From contig PWUB01000099.1 of NCBI GenBank assembly GCA_003563755.1, positions 1 through 11,306 of the forward strand: 11,306 nt of DNA. Direction: 5' to 3'. Below, one piece after another: positions 5,751 to 11,306 of this stretch; positions within the stretch are counted from its first letter, which is position 1; each line of letters begins with the position of its first letter. The notes under the pieces were generated by a model, which saw only the letters and a list, made by a program, of their open reading frames with translations, was not told the DNA's origin and searched no databases. The position numbers and the translations under genes are program-made. This stretch comes from Clostridia bacterium. Lineage in GTDB: Bacteria > Bacillota_E > SLMV01 > PUMD01.

Positions 5751-6599
5751 TCATTCCCTGTTGATAGTATTACCGTTGAGACGAAAGTACTCCCTGAGCG
5801 TATCACCCCTCAGCCCAAGACGAAGCGCCTCCACGGCGAGGACTTCATCGGGAGATACGTTGCCGAGATTCACGTTAGGACCGAATCCCAGTACGAATTC
5901 ACGCTGTTGAGCCGCTCGCGGAGCTTCCCATATGATTCGGTCCCGGTGCGGCTCATCGATGATTGACAGTATCACCCTCAGGCCATCCTGCTGCACTGAT
6001 CCGTCGGGACCGAAAATGGTGACGCCCCGGCCTGATTCACGGGCCTCGAGCACAACGTAGTTGGCACCGGTCTCGAGGTCTCGGAGCATCTGTCGGGCGA
6101 GGTCAGGCACCGACAGGCTGTCATCCGGATGCTTCTTGCCGACCTCCGTCATGACCCTGAATCCACGGTTTTTGGCCTCGTTCACGGCTGCCTGGCGGTC
6201 CTCCATTGACAGTTCAATGGACCCGTCGGAAACCTCAATCCAGTCAAACCCCACTCGCTCCGCGTAGTCCAGGTAAGCGTTGAACTTACCCTGTATCAAC
6301 GCAACCTCAGCGAAGGTGCCTCCCGGGCAGACAAACACACCACGATCCTTGAGCATCTCCGTCTTGCGCATGAGGATGTCCTCGGGATACAGGGCCGACG
6401 TACCGAAGGACAGTTTGACGATGTCCACGTACTGACTTGCCATATCAAGAAACTCACCAGCGGCGGAAACTCCCATTCCTTTGTCGATAACCATGGTCAA
6501 CCCCCGCGATCTCGGCTTGCCCAGGCGATCCTCAAAGGGCATCCTCACCACATCGCGCCAGGCCCGACCGTCACCATCGCGGACGGCTTGTCGTCGCAT
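5751..6599 (-). CDS. comA: Phosphosulfolactate synthase (ComA/YitD family)
   Basis: The family adds sulfite to phosphoenolpyruvate to give (R)-2-phospho-3-sulfolactate, the first step of coenzyme M synthesis in methanogens and of sulfolactate formation in Bacillus spores (YitD). The 282-residue product aligns along its length with archaeal ComA. Diagnostic blocks are GLTMVIDKGM (33-42), VKLSFGTSAL (61-70), PGGTFAEVA (92-100), GFDWIEVSDGSIELS (117-131), TEVGKK (151-156), VVLEARESGRG (182-192), WEAPRAAQQ (224-232), and VNLGNV with LRLGLRGDT (243-248, 259-267). The acidic residues and KK/GRESG-type loops that bind metal and phosphate are kept. A tail of about 15 residues follows the usual end. 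The start is ATG at 6599, with GGGGGG 7 nt upstream; the frame extends to 6752, but that part has no family similarity and runs into the divergent transporter. No comB, comC or comDE is in the window, so the pathway product is open. Confidence 0.92.
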   Translation of the reverse strand: MRRQAVRDGDGRAWRDVVRMPFEDRLGKPRSRGLTMVIDKGMGVSAAGEFLDMASQYVDIVKLSFGTSALYPEDILMRKTEMLKDRGVFVCPGGTFAEVALIQGKFNAYLDYAERVGFDWIEVSDGSIELSMEDRQAAVNEAKNRGFRVMTEVGKKHPDDSLSVPDLARQMLRDLETGANYVVLEARESGRGVTIFGPDGSVQQDGLRVILSIIDEPHRDRIIWEAPRAAQQREFVLGFGPNVNLGNVSPDEVLAVEALRLGLRGDTLREYFRLNGNTINRE

Positions 6600-6606
6600 T
6601 TGAATT

Positions 6607-6612
6607 CCCCCC
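6607..6612 (-). promoter_or_regulatory. Ribosome binding site deciding the comA start
   Basis: Minus-strand GGGGGG lies 7 nt before the ATG at 6599 and supports trimming the 51 extra N-terminal codons of the open frame. Confidence 0.55.
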
Positions 6613-6638
6613 AAAGAACTCTCTTGTCTACCCATCCC

Positions 6639-6652
6639 CATATCAACATATG
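6639..6652. repeat. Palindrome CATAT-N4-ATATG between divergent comA and MFS genes
   Basis: A perfect 5-bp inverted repeat around CAAC in the 129-bp divergent intergenic region, about 40 bp upstream of the comA start codon. It is the kind of position where a dimeric repressor would bind, but no neighbouring regulator gene is present, and its length is short enough to occur by chance. Confidence 0.3.
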
Positions 6653-6696
6653 AGTGCAGGTGTCGTGACGGCATGCATCCAGCCCTCGAAGATGGA

Positions 6697-6702
6697 TACA
6701 AT
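6697..6702 (+). promoter_or_regulatory. Possible -10 element of the MFS gene
   Basis: TACAAT matches the -10 consensus at five of six positions and lies 27 nt before the TTG start. No good -35 is seen 16-18 bp upstream, so the call is tentative. Confidence 0.3.
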
Positions 6703-6728
6703 ACCACCCAGAAACGAGGGCGATACCA

Positions 6729-7973
6729 TTGGACAACGGGGCAGACAGGCATCGCACACGCACGTTATGGACTCTATGCTCTGTTCCCTTCATCATGGTG
6801 CTGGGGAATTCCATGATCATTCCCGTTCTACCGCAGATCCGCGAGGCACTTGACATCTCTCTGTTCCAGGCCGGGCTTCTCATCACCGCCTTCTCGGCTC
6901 CGGCCAGCGTCGTCATACTCTTCGCCGGATACCTCGCTGACCGCTTCGGGCGCAAGGTCGTGATGGTACCGGCACTTCTCATCTATGGGCTGGGGGGTAT
7001 CCTGGCAGGGTTGGCAGCCATGCTGCTGGAGCGGTCTTTTCCCTTCATCCTTGGAGCCCGTATCTTGCAGGGAGCGGGTGCCGGTGGCACGTATCAGATA
7101 GCCATGGTTCTCGTTTCCGACCTGTTCGTGAGCCAGGAACGGTCGCGGGCCCTGGGTCTTCTCGAAGCATGGAACGGCATAGGCAAGGTGGTGAGCCCCG
7201 TGGCCGGGGCGGGTGCAGCCGTCCTGATATGGTTTGCTCCCTTCTTCGTCTACGGACTGCTGGCGATCCCCATAGCCCTGGGGGTGTGGTGGTTGGCGCG
7301 GGAGGCTCCAGCTGAGGACGCTAGTGACTCGGTGGGCGAGTATCTGGGCACCCTGAAGGACATCCTCCGCACCAAGACCGTTTCCTTCCTGGTGGCTCTG
7401 CTGGCGGGGTTCACCGTGCTCATGCTTCTCTTCGGAGTATTGAGCTACGCTGCTGATGTCATGGAGACCCACTACCACATAGGAGTGCTGCGACGGGGTC
7501 TGCTGATAGCCATACCGGTGCTGGCCATGGCCATCACCTCCTATGTATCAGGCACGGTACTACAGAACCAGATGAGCCGGCTGCTCAAGCCCATCGTCGC
7601 CGCCGGGTGCGGCCTGTTCGCGGTGTCCCTGGTCACAGCGGCAGTGCTGCTGTCGCCAGGTGCTTCACTGGTCGCCATGTTCTGGATGGGAGTGGCAACC
7701 GGTGCTACCCTGCCGGCCCTTAACACCCTGATAACCAGCTCATCGCCCCACGAAACCAGGGGACTCACCACCGCCTTTTACGGCACGGTGCGGTTCGTGG
7801 GAGTCGCCTTCGGTCCACCGGCCTTCGGGCTTTTGGCACCGGGCGGACGCCCGCTGGTGCTAGCCCTGGCTGCGTCTGTCGCCGTCGTCACCGCCCTCCT
7901 CTCGGCGGCGTTCATTGATCCGAGGCGAATGGTTCCCGAGGAAATACTGCAGCCTAGCGGCACATCGCAGTGA
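6729..7973 (+). CDS. MFS transporter, drug-efflux-like (12 TM)
   Basis: A 414-residue integral membrane protein of the major facilitator superfamily, proton-driven export being typical of its closest-looking relatives (Bcr/Bmr type). After a short basic N-terminus, TM1 contains the NSMIIPVLPQI motif (27-37) common in drug:H+ antiporters. TM2 is followed by motif A, GYLADRFGRK (67-76). ARILQGAGAGG (110-120) is the motif B region of TM4, with its conserved arginine. TM5 has WNGIGKVVSPVAGAGAAV, a loose motif C. A charged central loop at about 190-215 separates the two halves. The substrate cannot be read from the sequence. The start is TTG, with GAGGG 8 nt upstream. It is divergent from comA, so export of a sulfonate made by ComA is conceivable but untested. 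Its 3' end overlaps the convergent DUF441 gene by 20 bp. Confidence 0.9.
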   Translation: MDNGADRHRTRTLWTLCSVPFIMVLGNSMIIPVLPQIREALDISLFQAGLLITAFSAPASVVILFAGYLADRFGRKVVMVPALLIYGLGGILAGLAAMLLERSFPFILGARILQGAGAGGTYQIAMVLVSDLFVSQERSRALGLLEAWNGIGKVVSPVAGAGAAVLIWFAPFFVYGLLAIPIALGVWWLAREAPAEDASDSVGEYLGTLKDILRTKTVSFLVALLAGFTVLMLLFGVLSYAADVMETHYHIGVLRRGLLIAIPVLAMAITSYVSGTVLQNQMSRLLKPIVAAGCGLFAVSLVTAAVLLSPGASLVAMFWMGVATGATLPALNTLITSSSPHETRGLTTAFYGTVRFVGVAFGPPAFGLLAPGGRPLVLALAASVAVVTALLSAAFIDPRRMVPEEILQPSGTSQ

Positions 7974-8409
7974 TCCAGAGGATCAGGACGGTGATTCCGG
8001 CACCGGTTAGGGGACCCACGGGTATTCCATCGAGAAGGATCACTCCGAGCACCGTGCCCACCAGAAGACCCATTATTATGCCTGGTTGCTCCTGGAGAAG
8101 CATGAGCCCACCGCCCTGCAGCCTGGTGGCCAGCATTCCCCCCAGTACCGCCGCCAGGGCTGTTGTGCTGCCCAACTGGCTGCGCAGTTCGGACCAGCCC
8201 GGGGAATCCCTGGCTATTGGGGCAAGGATGGCAACCAGGAGCAGGATGAGCCCGAGATCTATCGCACGGTCTGCGAGATAATCTATGGTGGGCTGCATTC
8301 CGAGAATGTTCAAAAGCAGAAGAAAACCGGCGGCGGCTCCGACCAGCTGGTTACCGGCGATGAGGCCCAGCACAACAAGAATGATGAGAAGCACATTGTC
8401 CTGAAGCAA
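7954..8409 (-). CDS. DUF441 family membrane protein (YeaL-like)
   Basis: A 151-residue, very hydrophobic protein with about four membrane segments (roughly 5-35, 50-65, 82-96, 108-148). The family signature is visible in the last third: GIIMGLLVGTVLGV (110-123) followed by GIPVGPLTGAG (128-138). The function of the family is unknown. The usual length is about 150 residues, so it is complete. The start is TTG at 8409, with AGGGGAG about 9 nt upstream; there is no ATG nearby in frame. A TATATA stretch at 8430-8437, preceded at 16 bp by CTGAAC, may be its promoter. It is convergent with the MFS gene and divergent from the YqhV-like gene, so it is likely transcribed alone. Confidence 0.88.
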   Translation of the reverse strand: MLQDNVLLIILVVLGLIAGNQLVGAAAGFLLLLNILGMQPTIDYLADRAIDLGLILLLVAILAPIARDSPGWSELRSQLGSTTALAAVLGGMLATRLQGGGLMLLQEQPGIIMGLLVGTVLGVILLDGIPVGPLTGAGITVLILWITAMCR

Positions 8410-8429
8410 GAGCCCGTCTCTCCCCTGCC

Positions 8430-8437
8430 TATATATA
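8430..8437 (-). promoter_or_regulatory. Possible -10 region of the DUF441 gene
   Basis: An AT-only stretch (TATATATA) in otherwise GC-rich DNA, about 20 nt before the start codon. A weak -35 (CTGAAC, three of six) lies 16 bp upstream on the minus strand. Confidence 0.35.
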
Positions 8438-8443
8438 CGGCCG

Positions 8444-8453
8444 GGTGATCACC
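8444..8453. repeat. Palindrome GGTGATCACC between DUF441 and YqhV-like genes
   Basis: A perfect 10-bp palindrome in the 78-bp divergent intergenic region, lying in the spacer of the weak DUF441 promoter. It may be an operator or chance. Confidence 0.3.
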
Positions 8454-8487
8454 GTTCAGTACTGCACGACAGGGGCTGGGCATAGGG

Positions 8488-8787
8488 GTGAAACGGATAC
8501 TGTTGAAAGGAGCTATGGCCCTGATGGCTTTCAACCGCACCGTCGGTGGCATGGCCGGGCTGCGGATCCTGTCATCTCTGATAGAGGCTGCCGCTGCCCT
8601 GACCATGTTCTACTACAACGACATTCGCATCGCTCTGGGCATCAACGCAGTCTTGGGCCTCGTGGGTCCGGTGATTCTCATCGGGGTCACCGCCACCGGC
8701 CTGTATTCCCTGGCCGACGAGCTGAGCGCGGGGAGGATCCTGCTGGTGCTCGCCGGCGTGTTCCTCATCATCCTGGGCACACGGTGA
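8488..8787 (+). CDS. yqhV: YqhV family membrane protein (DUF2619)
   Basis: A 99-residue membrane protein resembling Bacillus YqhV. Shared features are MAGLRILSSLIE (22-33), an Asn-Asp-Ile/Val-Arg turn (44-47), then NAVLGLVGPVILI (53-65) and a C-terminal hydrophobic segment ending at the last residues. Three membrane helices are likely (about 26-42, 50-72, 82-97). The function is unknown. In Bacillus the gene lies beside the sporulation operon spoIIIA; here it does not, since its neighbours are a DUF441 gene and the carbamate kinase gene. The start is uncertain: GTG at 8488 is the longest form. ATG at 8515 sits only 2 nt after AAAGGAG, and ATG at 8524 is 11 nt after it and gives an N-terminus closer to Bacillus YqhV in length. 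It ends 12 bp before the end of the convergent carbamate kinase gene. Confidence 0.85.
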   Translation: MKRILLKGAMALMAFNRTVGGMAGLRILSSLIEAAAALTMFYYNDIRIALGINAVLGLVGPVILIGVTATGLYSLADELSAGRILLVLAGVFLIILGTR

Positions 8788-8799
8788 CGGTAGGAGTCC

Positions 8800-9750
8800 T
8801 CACCGCACTATGCGTGTACCGATATCCCCCCTGATCCCCGCCACCGGGCAAGTCAGGGAGGTGATGATCGCCTCTTCGCCTCCTGCCTCCACGAACCGAA
8901 TACATGCCTCGACTTTAGGAGCCATGCTGCCGACACCGAACTGGCCGTCATCGAGATACTGCCTGGCCTCTGCTGGGGGCAGCTTCCTGAGGGGTCTCGG
9001 CATGTCGGTTCCGTAATCAAGCATGACGCATGGCACATCGGTCAAAATCAGGAGGATGTCGGCCTGTAATTCGACTGCCAGCCTCTCCGATGCCAGGTCC
9101 TTGTCGATGACGGCCTCGACGCCCCGGTAGCCATCATCGCCATCATCGCCATCTTCGACCACAGGGATCCCGCCTCCCCCAACGCATATTACCACGGTCC
9201 CGCTGTCGATGAGGCTCCTGATGGCCTCGCTCTCCACGATCTGCTCGGGGTCAGGTGATGCAACCACCCTCCTCCAACCCCTACCCGCATCATCGATCCA
9301 TGTCTCTTTGCCCCCGGCCATGCGAGACTGGGCCTCTTCCTCTGAATAGAAGGGTCCTATGGGTTTGGTGGGATCGTCGAAGGCAGGATCCTTGGGGTCA
9401 ACCCTCGTCTGGGTGATCACGGTGGCAACGGGCAGGTCGATGCCCCGGGCCCGGAGGGCAGCTTCCAGCCTGCCCTGTATCACGTAACCGAGCATCCCCT
9501 GACTCATCGCGCCGCAGACATCCAGGGGCATGGCAGGTACCTGATTCCTCCCTGCATCATTCTGCAGGAGTATGGCCCCCACCTGGGGACCGTTTCCGTG
9601 GGTGATGATGACTCGATAACCCAGCGCTATGAGGTCGGCAACCTGCTGCATGGTATCCTTAACATTGGCCAGCTGTTCGTCGATGCGGCCCTCCTGGGAC
9701 GGACGCAGTATCGCGTTACCGCCCAGGGCAACTACCACCGTCTTTGTCAC
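8800..9750 (-). CDS. arcC: Carbamate kinase
   Basis: This enzyme transfers phosphate from carbamoyl phosphate to ADP, giving ATP and carbamate (then ammonia and CO2), the energy-yielding last step of arginine, citrulline, or purine/allantoin fermentation. The 316-residue protein has the amino-acid kinase fold, with ALGGNAIL (8-15), THGNGPQVG (50-58), RRVVASPDP (160-168), VCVGGGGIPVV-type loop (187-198), VEAVIDKDLASERLA (211-225), LTDVP (236-240) and GSMAPKVEA (274-282). Family length is about 310. The frame is open upstream to 9801, but AAGGGAG at 9759-9765 lies 8 nt before the GTG at 9750, and the protein then begins directly at the first strand. It follows the COG2403 gene by 25 nt. A DDG repeat near residues 199-208 is encoded by a tandem 9-bp DNA repeat. 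Confidence 0.96.
   Translation of the reverse strand: MTKTVVVALGGNAILRPSQEGRIDEQLANVKDTMQQVADLIALGYRVIITHGNGPQVGAILLQNDAGRNQVPAMPLDVCGAMSQGMLGYVIQGRLEAALRARGIDLPVATVITQTRVDPKDPAFDDPTKPIGPFYSEEEAQSRMAGGKETWIDDAGRGWRRVVASPDPEQIVESEAIRSLIDSGTVVICVGGGGIPVVEDGDDGDDGYRGVEAVIDKDLASERLAVELQADILLILTDVPCVMLDYGTDMPRPLRKLPPAEARQYLDDGQFGVGSMAPKVEACIRFVEAGGEEAIITSLTCPVAGIRGDIGTRIVR
9131..9157. repeat. 9-bp tandem repeat inside arcC
   Basis: CCATCATCG occurs twice in succession (9131-9139, 9140-9148), followed by a third copy with one change (CCATCTTCG, 9149-9157). On the coding strand it yields EDG-DDG-DDG in the loop between the GGGGIPVV and GVEAVIDKD blocks. It is in frame, so slippage would add or remove three residues. 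Confidence 0.8.
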
Positions 9751-9758
9751 CTCGAGCA

Positions 9759-9765
9759 CTCCCTT
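9759..9765 (-). promoter_or_regulatory. Ribosome binding site deciding the arcC start
   Basis: Minus-strand AAGGGAG lies 8 nt before the GTG at 9750. The site falls between the stop of the preceding gene and this start, which favours translation from 9750 over starts further upstream. Confidence 0.65.
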
Positions 9766-9775
9766 CCCGGTGATT

Positions 9776-11089
9776 TCAGGCGAAATGCTTCCTGAGCACA
9801 TCCTCGAGGGTGGGAGTTCCTATCTCCTGCAGTTCGTATCTCACCCGCAGGGCGGGGATCTCGATATCCACCAATCGTCTCAGGTCGATGGGAGTGGCGA
9901 TGATCACCAGCTCCGCCCCCGAGGCATTGATGGTATCCTCGAGATCCTTTATCTGCCTGCGACTGTAGCCCATGGCCGGGACCAACGGGCCTATCTCGGG
10001 ATAACTGCGGAAAGTCTCCGCCATCGTCCCCACCGCGTAGGGACGGGGATCGATCAACTCCCCCGCTCCGTACTTTCTGGCCGCCACCACGCCCGCACCG
10101 TAACTCATGCCGCCGTGGGTCAGGGTCGGACCATCCTCAACCACCAGCACCCGCCTGCCCCTGATCTCCTCGGAACGCTCCACGATCAGCGGTGACGCAG
10201 CCTCCACCACCACTGCCGCCGGGTTCAACTCCCTGGCGCTCGAACGCACAAGGTCCACCGACTCCCCTGACGCCGTGTCCACCTTGTTTATCAACACCAC
10301 GTCCGCACTTCTCAGGTTGGCCTCACCAGGATGATAAAGCCTCTCGTGACCCGCACGATGGGGATCCACCAGGGTTATCTGAACGTCGGGACGGTAAAAG
10401 GACAGGTCGTTATTGCCCCCATCCCACAGAATCACGTCAGCCTCCGACTCCGCCTCCGACAGGATCGCTTCGTAGTCCACCCCCGCATACACCACCACTC
10501 CGCGGTCCAGGTGCGGCTCGTACTCCTCGCGCTCCTCTATCGTGCAGCGGTGAAGATCCAGGTCTTCGTAACTCGCAAAACGCTGCACCCCCTGGGCCGA
10601 CAGGTCCCCGTAAGGCATGGGATGCCTCACCACCACCACGTCCAGGCCCATGCCCTGCAGTACATCCGATACCCGCCTCGTCGTCTGGCTCTTGCCCGCA
10701 CCCGTGCGAACCGCCGTCACCGCCACCACCGGCTTGGACGACTCCAACTGCATCAGCTTTGGACCTATCAAGCGAAAATCAGCACCCGAGGCCAACACCC
10801 GCGATGCTCGACCCATGACGTACTCGTGGGATACGTCACTGTAGGAAAAGACCACCTCGTCTATCGACAACTCCTCGATCAGTTCCTCCAGGCGCTCCTC
10901 GGAATGAATCGGGATACCCTCCGGATATCTCTCACCCGCCAACTCCTCAGGATAGGCTCGACCCTCTATGTCCGGAATCTGTGTCGCCGTGAAACCCAGC
11001 ACCTCGTAGGATGGATCCGATCGAAACACCACGTTGAAATCATGAAAATCTCTACCCGCAGCACCCATTATCAAGACGCGACGAACCAT
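9776..11089 (-). CDS. GTPase-like protein of the cyclic 2,3-diphosphoglycerate synthetase family (COG2403)
   Basis: A 437-residue protein. In the archaeon Methanothermus fervidus the founding member makes cyclic 2,3-diphosphoglycerate from 2,3-diphosphoglycerate and ATP. Bacterial relatives are annotated as predicted GTPases and their activity is not established to my knowledge. The N-terminal Rossmann-like domain starts RVLIMGAAGRDFHDFN (4-19). A P-loop domain follows, with Walker A TAVRTGAGKSQTTRR (125-139), a Walker-B-like VILWDGGNND (219-228), an NKVD guanine-specificity motif (268-271) and VVEDGPTLTHGGM (316-328). The C-terminal helical part contains PAMGYSRRQIKDLE. An in-frame GTG at 11110 overlaps the preceding stop as GTGA, a coupling arrangement that would add seven residues. 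ATG at 11089 fits the family N-terminus better, so the start is uncertain. It lies between ornithine carbamoyltransferase and carbamate kinase in one tight operon, which suggests a role linked to carbamoyl phosphate or energy state. Confidence 0.85.
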   Translation of the reverse strand: MVRRVLIMGAAGRDFHDFNVVFRSDPSYEVLGFTATQIPDIEGRAYPEELAGERYPEGIPIHSEERLEELIEELSIDEVVFSYSDVSHEYVMGRASRVLASGADFRLIGPKLMQLESSKPVVAVTAVRTGAGKSQTTRRVSDVLQGMGLDVVVVRHPMPYGDLSAQGVQRFASYEDLDLHRCTIEEREEYEPHLDRGVVVYAGVDYEAILSEAESEADVILWDGGNNDLSFYRPDVQITLVDPHRAGHERLYHPGEANLRSADVVLINKVDTASGESVDLVRSSARELNPAAVVVEAASPLIVERSEEIRGRRVLVVEDGPTLTHGGMSYGAGVVAARKYGAGELIDPRPYAVGTMAETFRSYPEIGPLVPAMGYSRRQIKDLEDTINASGAELVIIATPIDLRRLVDIEIPALRVRYELQEIGTPTLEDVLRKHFA

Positions 11090-11106
11090 CTTCTCGGGAA
11101 CACCCC

Positions 11107-11306
11107 TCACATCAACAACGCCATTATCGCCTTCTGAACATGAAGACGATTCTCCGCCTGGTCAAACACCACCGACTGGGGACCGTCCAATACCTCGTCC
11201 GTCACTTCCTCACCACGATGGGCCGGCAAACAGTGCATGAAGATCGCTCCCTCGTCGACGTGAGACCACAACTCCGCGTTCACCTGGTACGGAGACATCA
11301 CACCGA
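11107..11306 (-). CDS. argF: Ornithine carbamoyltransferase, C-terminal part (cut by window end)
   Basis: Only the last 65 or so codons are present; the gene continues beyond the right edge of the window. The segment holds the family's ornithine-binding motif [12 protein letters not shown] and the following [26 protein letters not shown] blocks, which end as in typical OTCases. The enzyme transfers the carbamoyl group between carbamoyl phosphate and ornithine. In arginine synthesis it makes citrulline, and in the catabolic (arcB) direction it splits citrulline to feed carbamate kinase. The downstream carbamate kinase gene favours the catabolic use, but no arginine deiminase gene can be seen, so the symbol argF or arcB is undecided. 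The HCLPxHRGEE form is that of true OTCases. I could not check the carbamoyl-phosphate motif, which lies outside the window. Confidence 0.9.
   Translation of the reverse strand, partial: GVMSPYQVNAELWSHVDEGAIFMHCLPAHRGEEVTDEVLDGPQSVVFDQAENRLHVQKAIMALLM

Noticed and set aside
6600..6752. N-terminal extension of comA to 6752
   Set aside because: The extra 51 codons have no ComA similarity, overlap the divergent transporter start, and a GGGGGG site fits the ATG at 6599.
6828..7478. Open frame of 216 codons on the minus strand inside the MFS gene
   Set aside because: The plus-strand frame has clear MFS motifs and membrane segments; the antisense frame is rich in His and Gln without any domain.
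9131..9157. CRISPR-like or regulatory repeat
   Set aside because: The units are 9 bp, directly adjacent and in frame within arcC, so they are a coding microsatellite.
10331..11137. Open frame of 268 codons on the plus strand
   Set aside because: It is antisense to the COG2403 gene, is rich in His, Arg and Gln, and shows no family motif or ribosome site.

Overview
The window looks like chromosome of a Bacillota (Firmicutes), probably a spore-forming, anaerobic clostridial or related lineage. The evidence is a lysS gene followed by what looks like an rRNA promoter region (the arrangement known at Bacillus subtilis lysS-rrnJ), a YqhV-family protein, a DUF441 membrane protein, a ComA-type phosphosulfolactate synthase (known from archaea and from spore-formers such as Bacillus) and Gram-positive style purine-rich ribosome binding sites. 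G+C is fairly high by eye, and most genes start with GTG or TTG. The exact lineage cannot be read from the sequence.

Layout, left to right. Positions 1-314 hold no gene. They carry three tandem sigma-A promoters pointing left, out of the window, followed by potential leader hairpins. This is the architecture of an rRNA operon promoter region whose 16S gene would lie just beyond position 1. Positions 315-5703 form a leftward set, in transcription order: dusB (tRNA dihydrouridine synthase), an uncharacterised 301-residue protein, a homologue of cyanobacterial acyl-ACP reductase (COG5322), greA and lysS. An extended -10 promoter precedes the 301-residue gene, and a weak terminator-like hairpin follows the reductase. 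Upstream of dusB, also leftward, lies comA. Diverging from comA is a rightward MFS transporter, whose 3' end overlaps the end of a leftward DUF441 membrane protein by 20 bp. A small rightward YqhV-like membrane protein follows.

The right end (8800-11306) is a compact leftward operon: ornithine carbamoyltransferase (only its C-terminus is in the window), a GTPase-like protein of the cyclic 2,3-diphosphoglycerate synthetase family (COG2403), and carbamate kinase. The two flanking enzymes can convert citrulline plus phosphate to ornithine, then carbamoyl phosphate plus ADP to ATP, ammonia and CO2. No arginine deiminase is visible.

Most of the window is translation, transcription and core metabolism. 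The three parts that are hardest to explain are the reductase/301-residue gene pair, the COG2403 protein between two carbamoyl-phosphate enzymes, and an orphan ComA with no other sulfolactate genes beside it.
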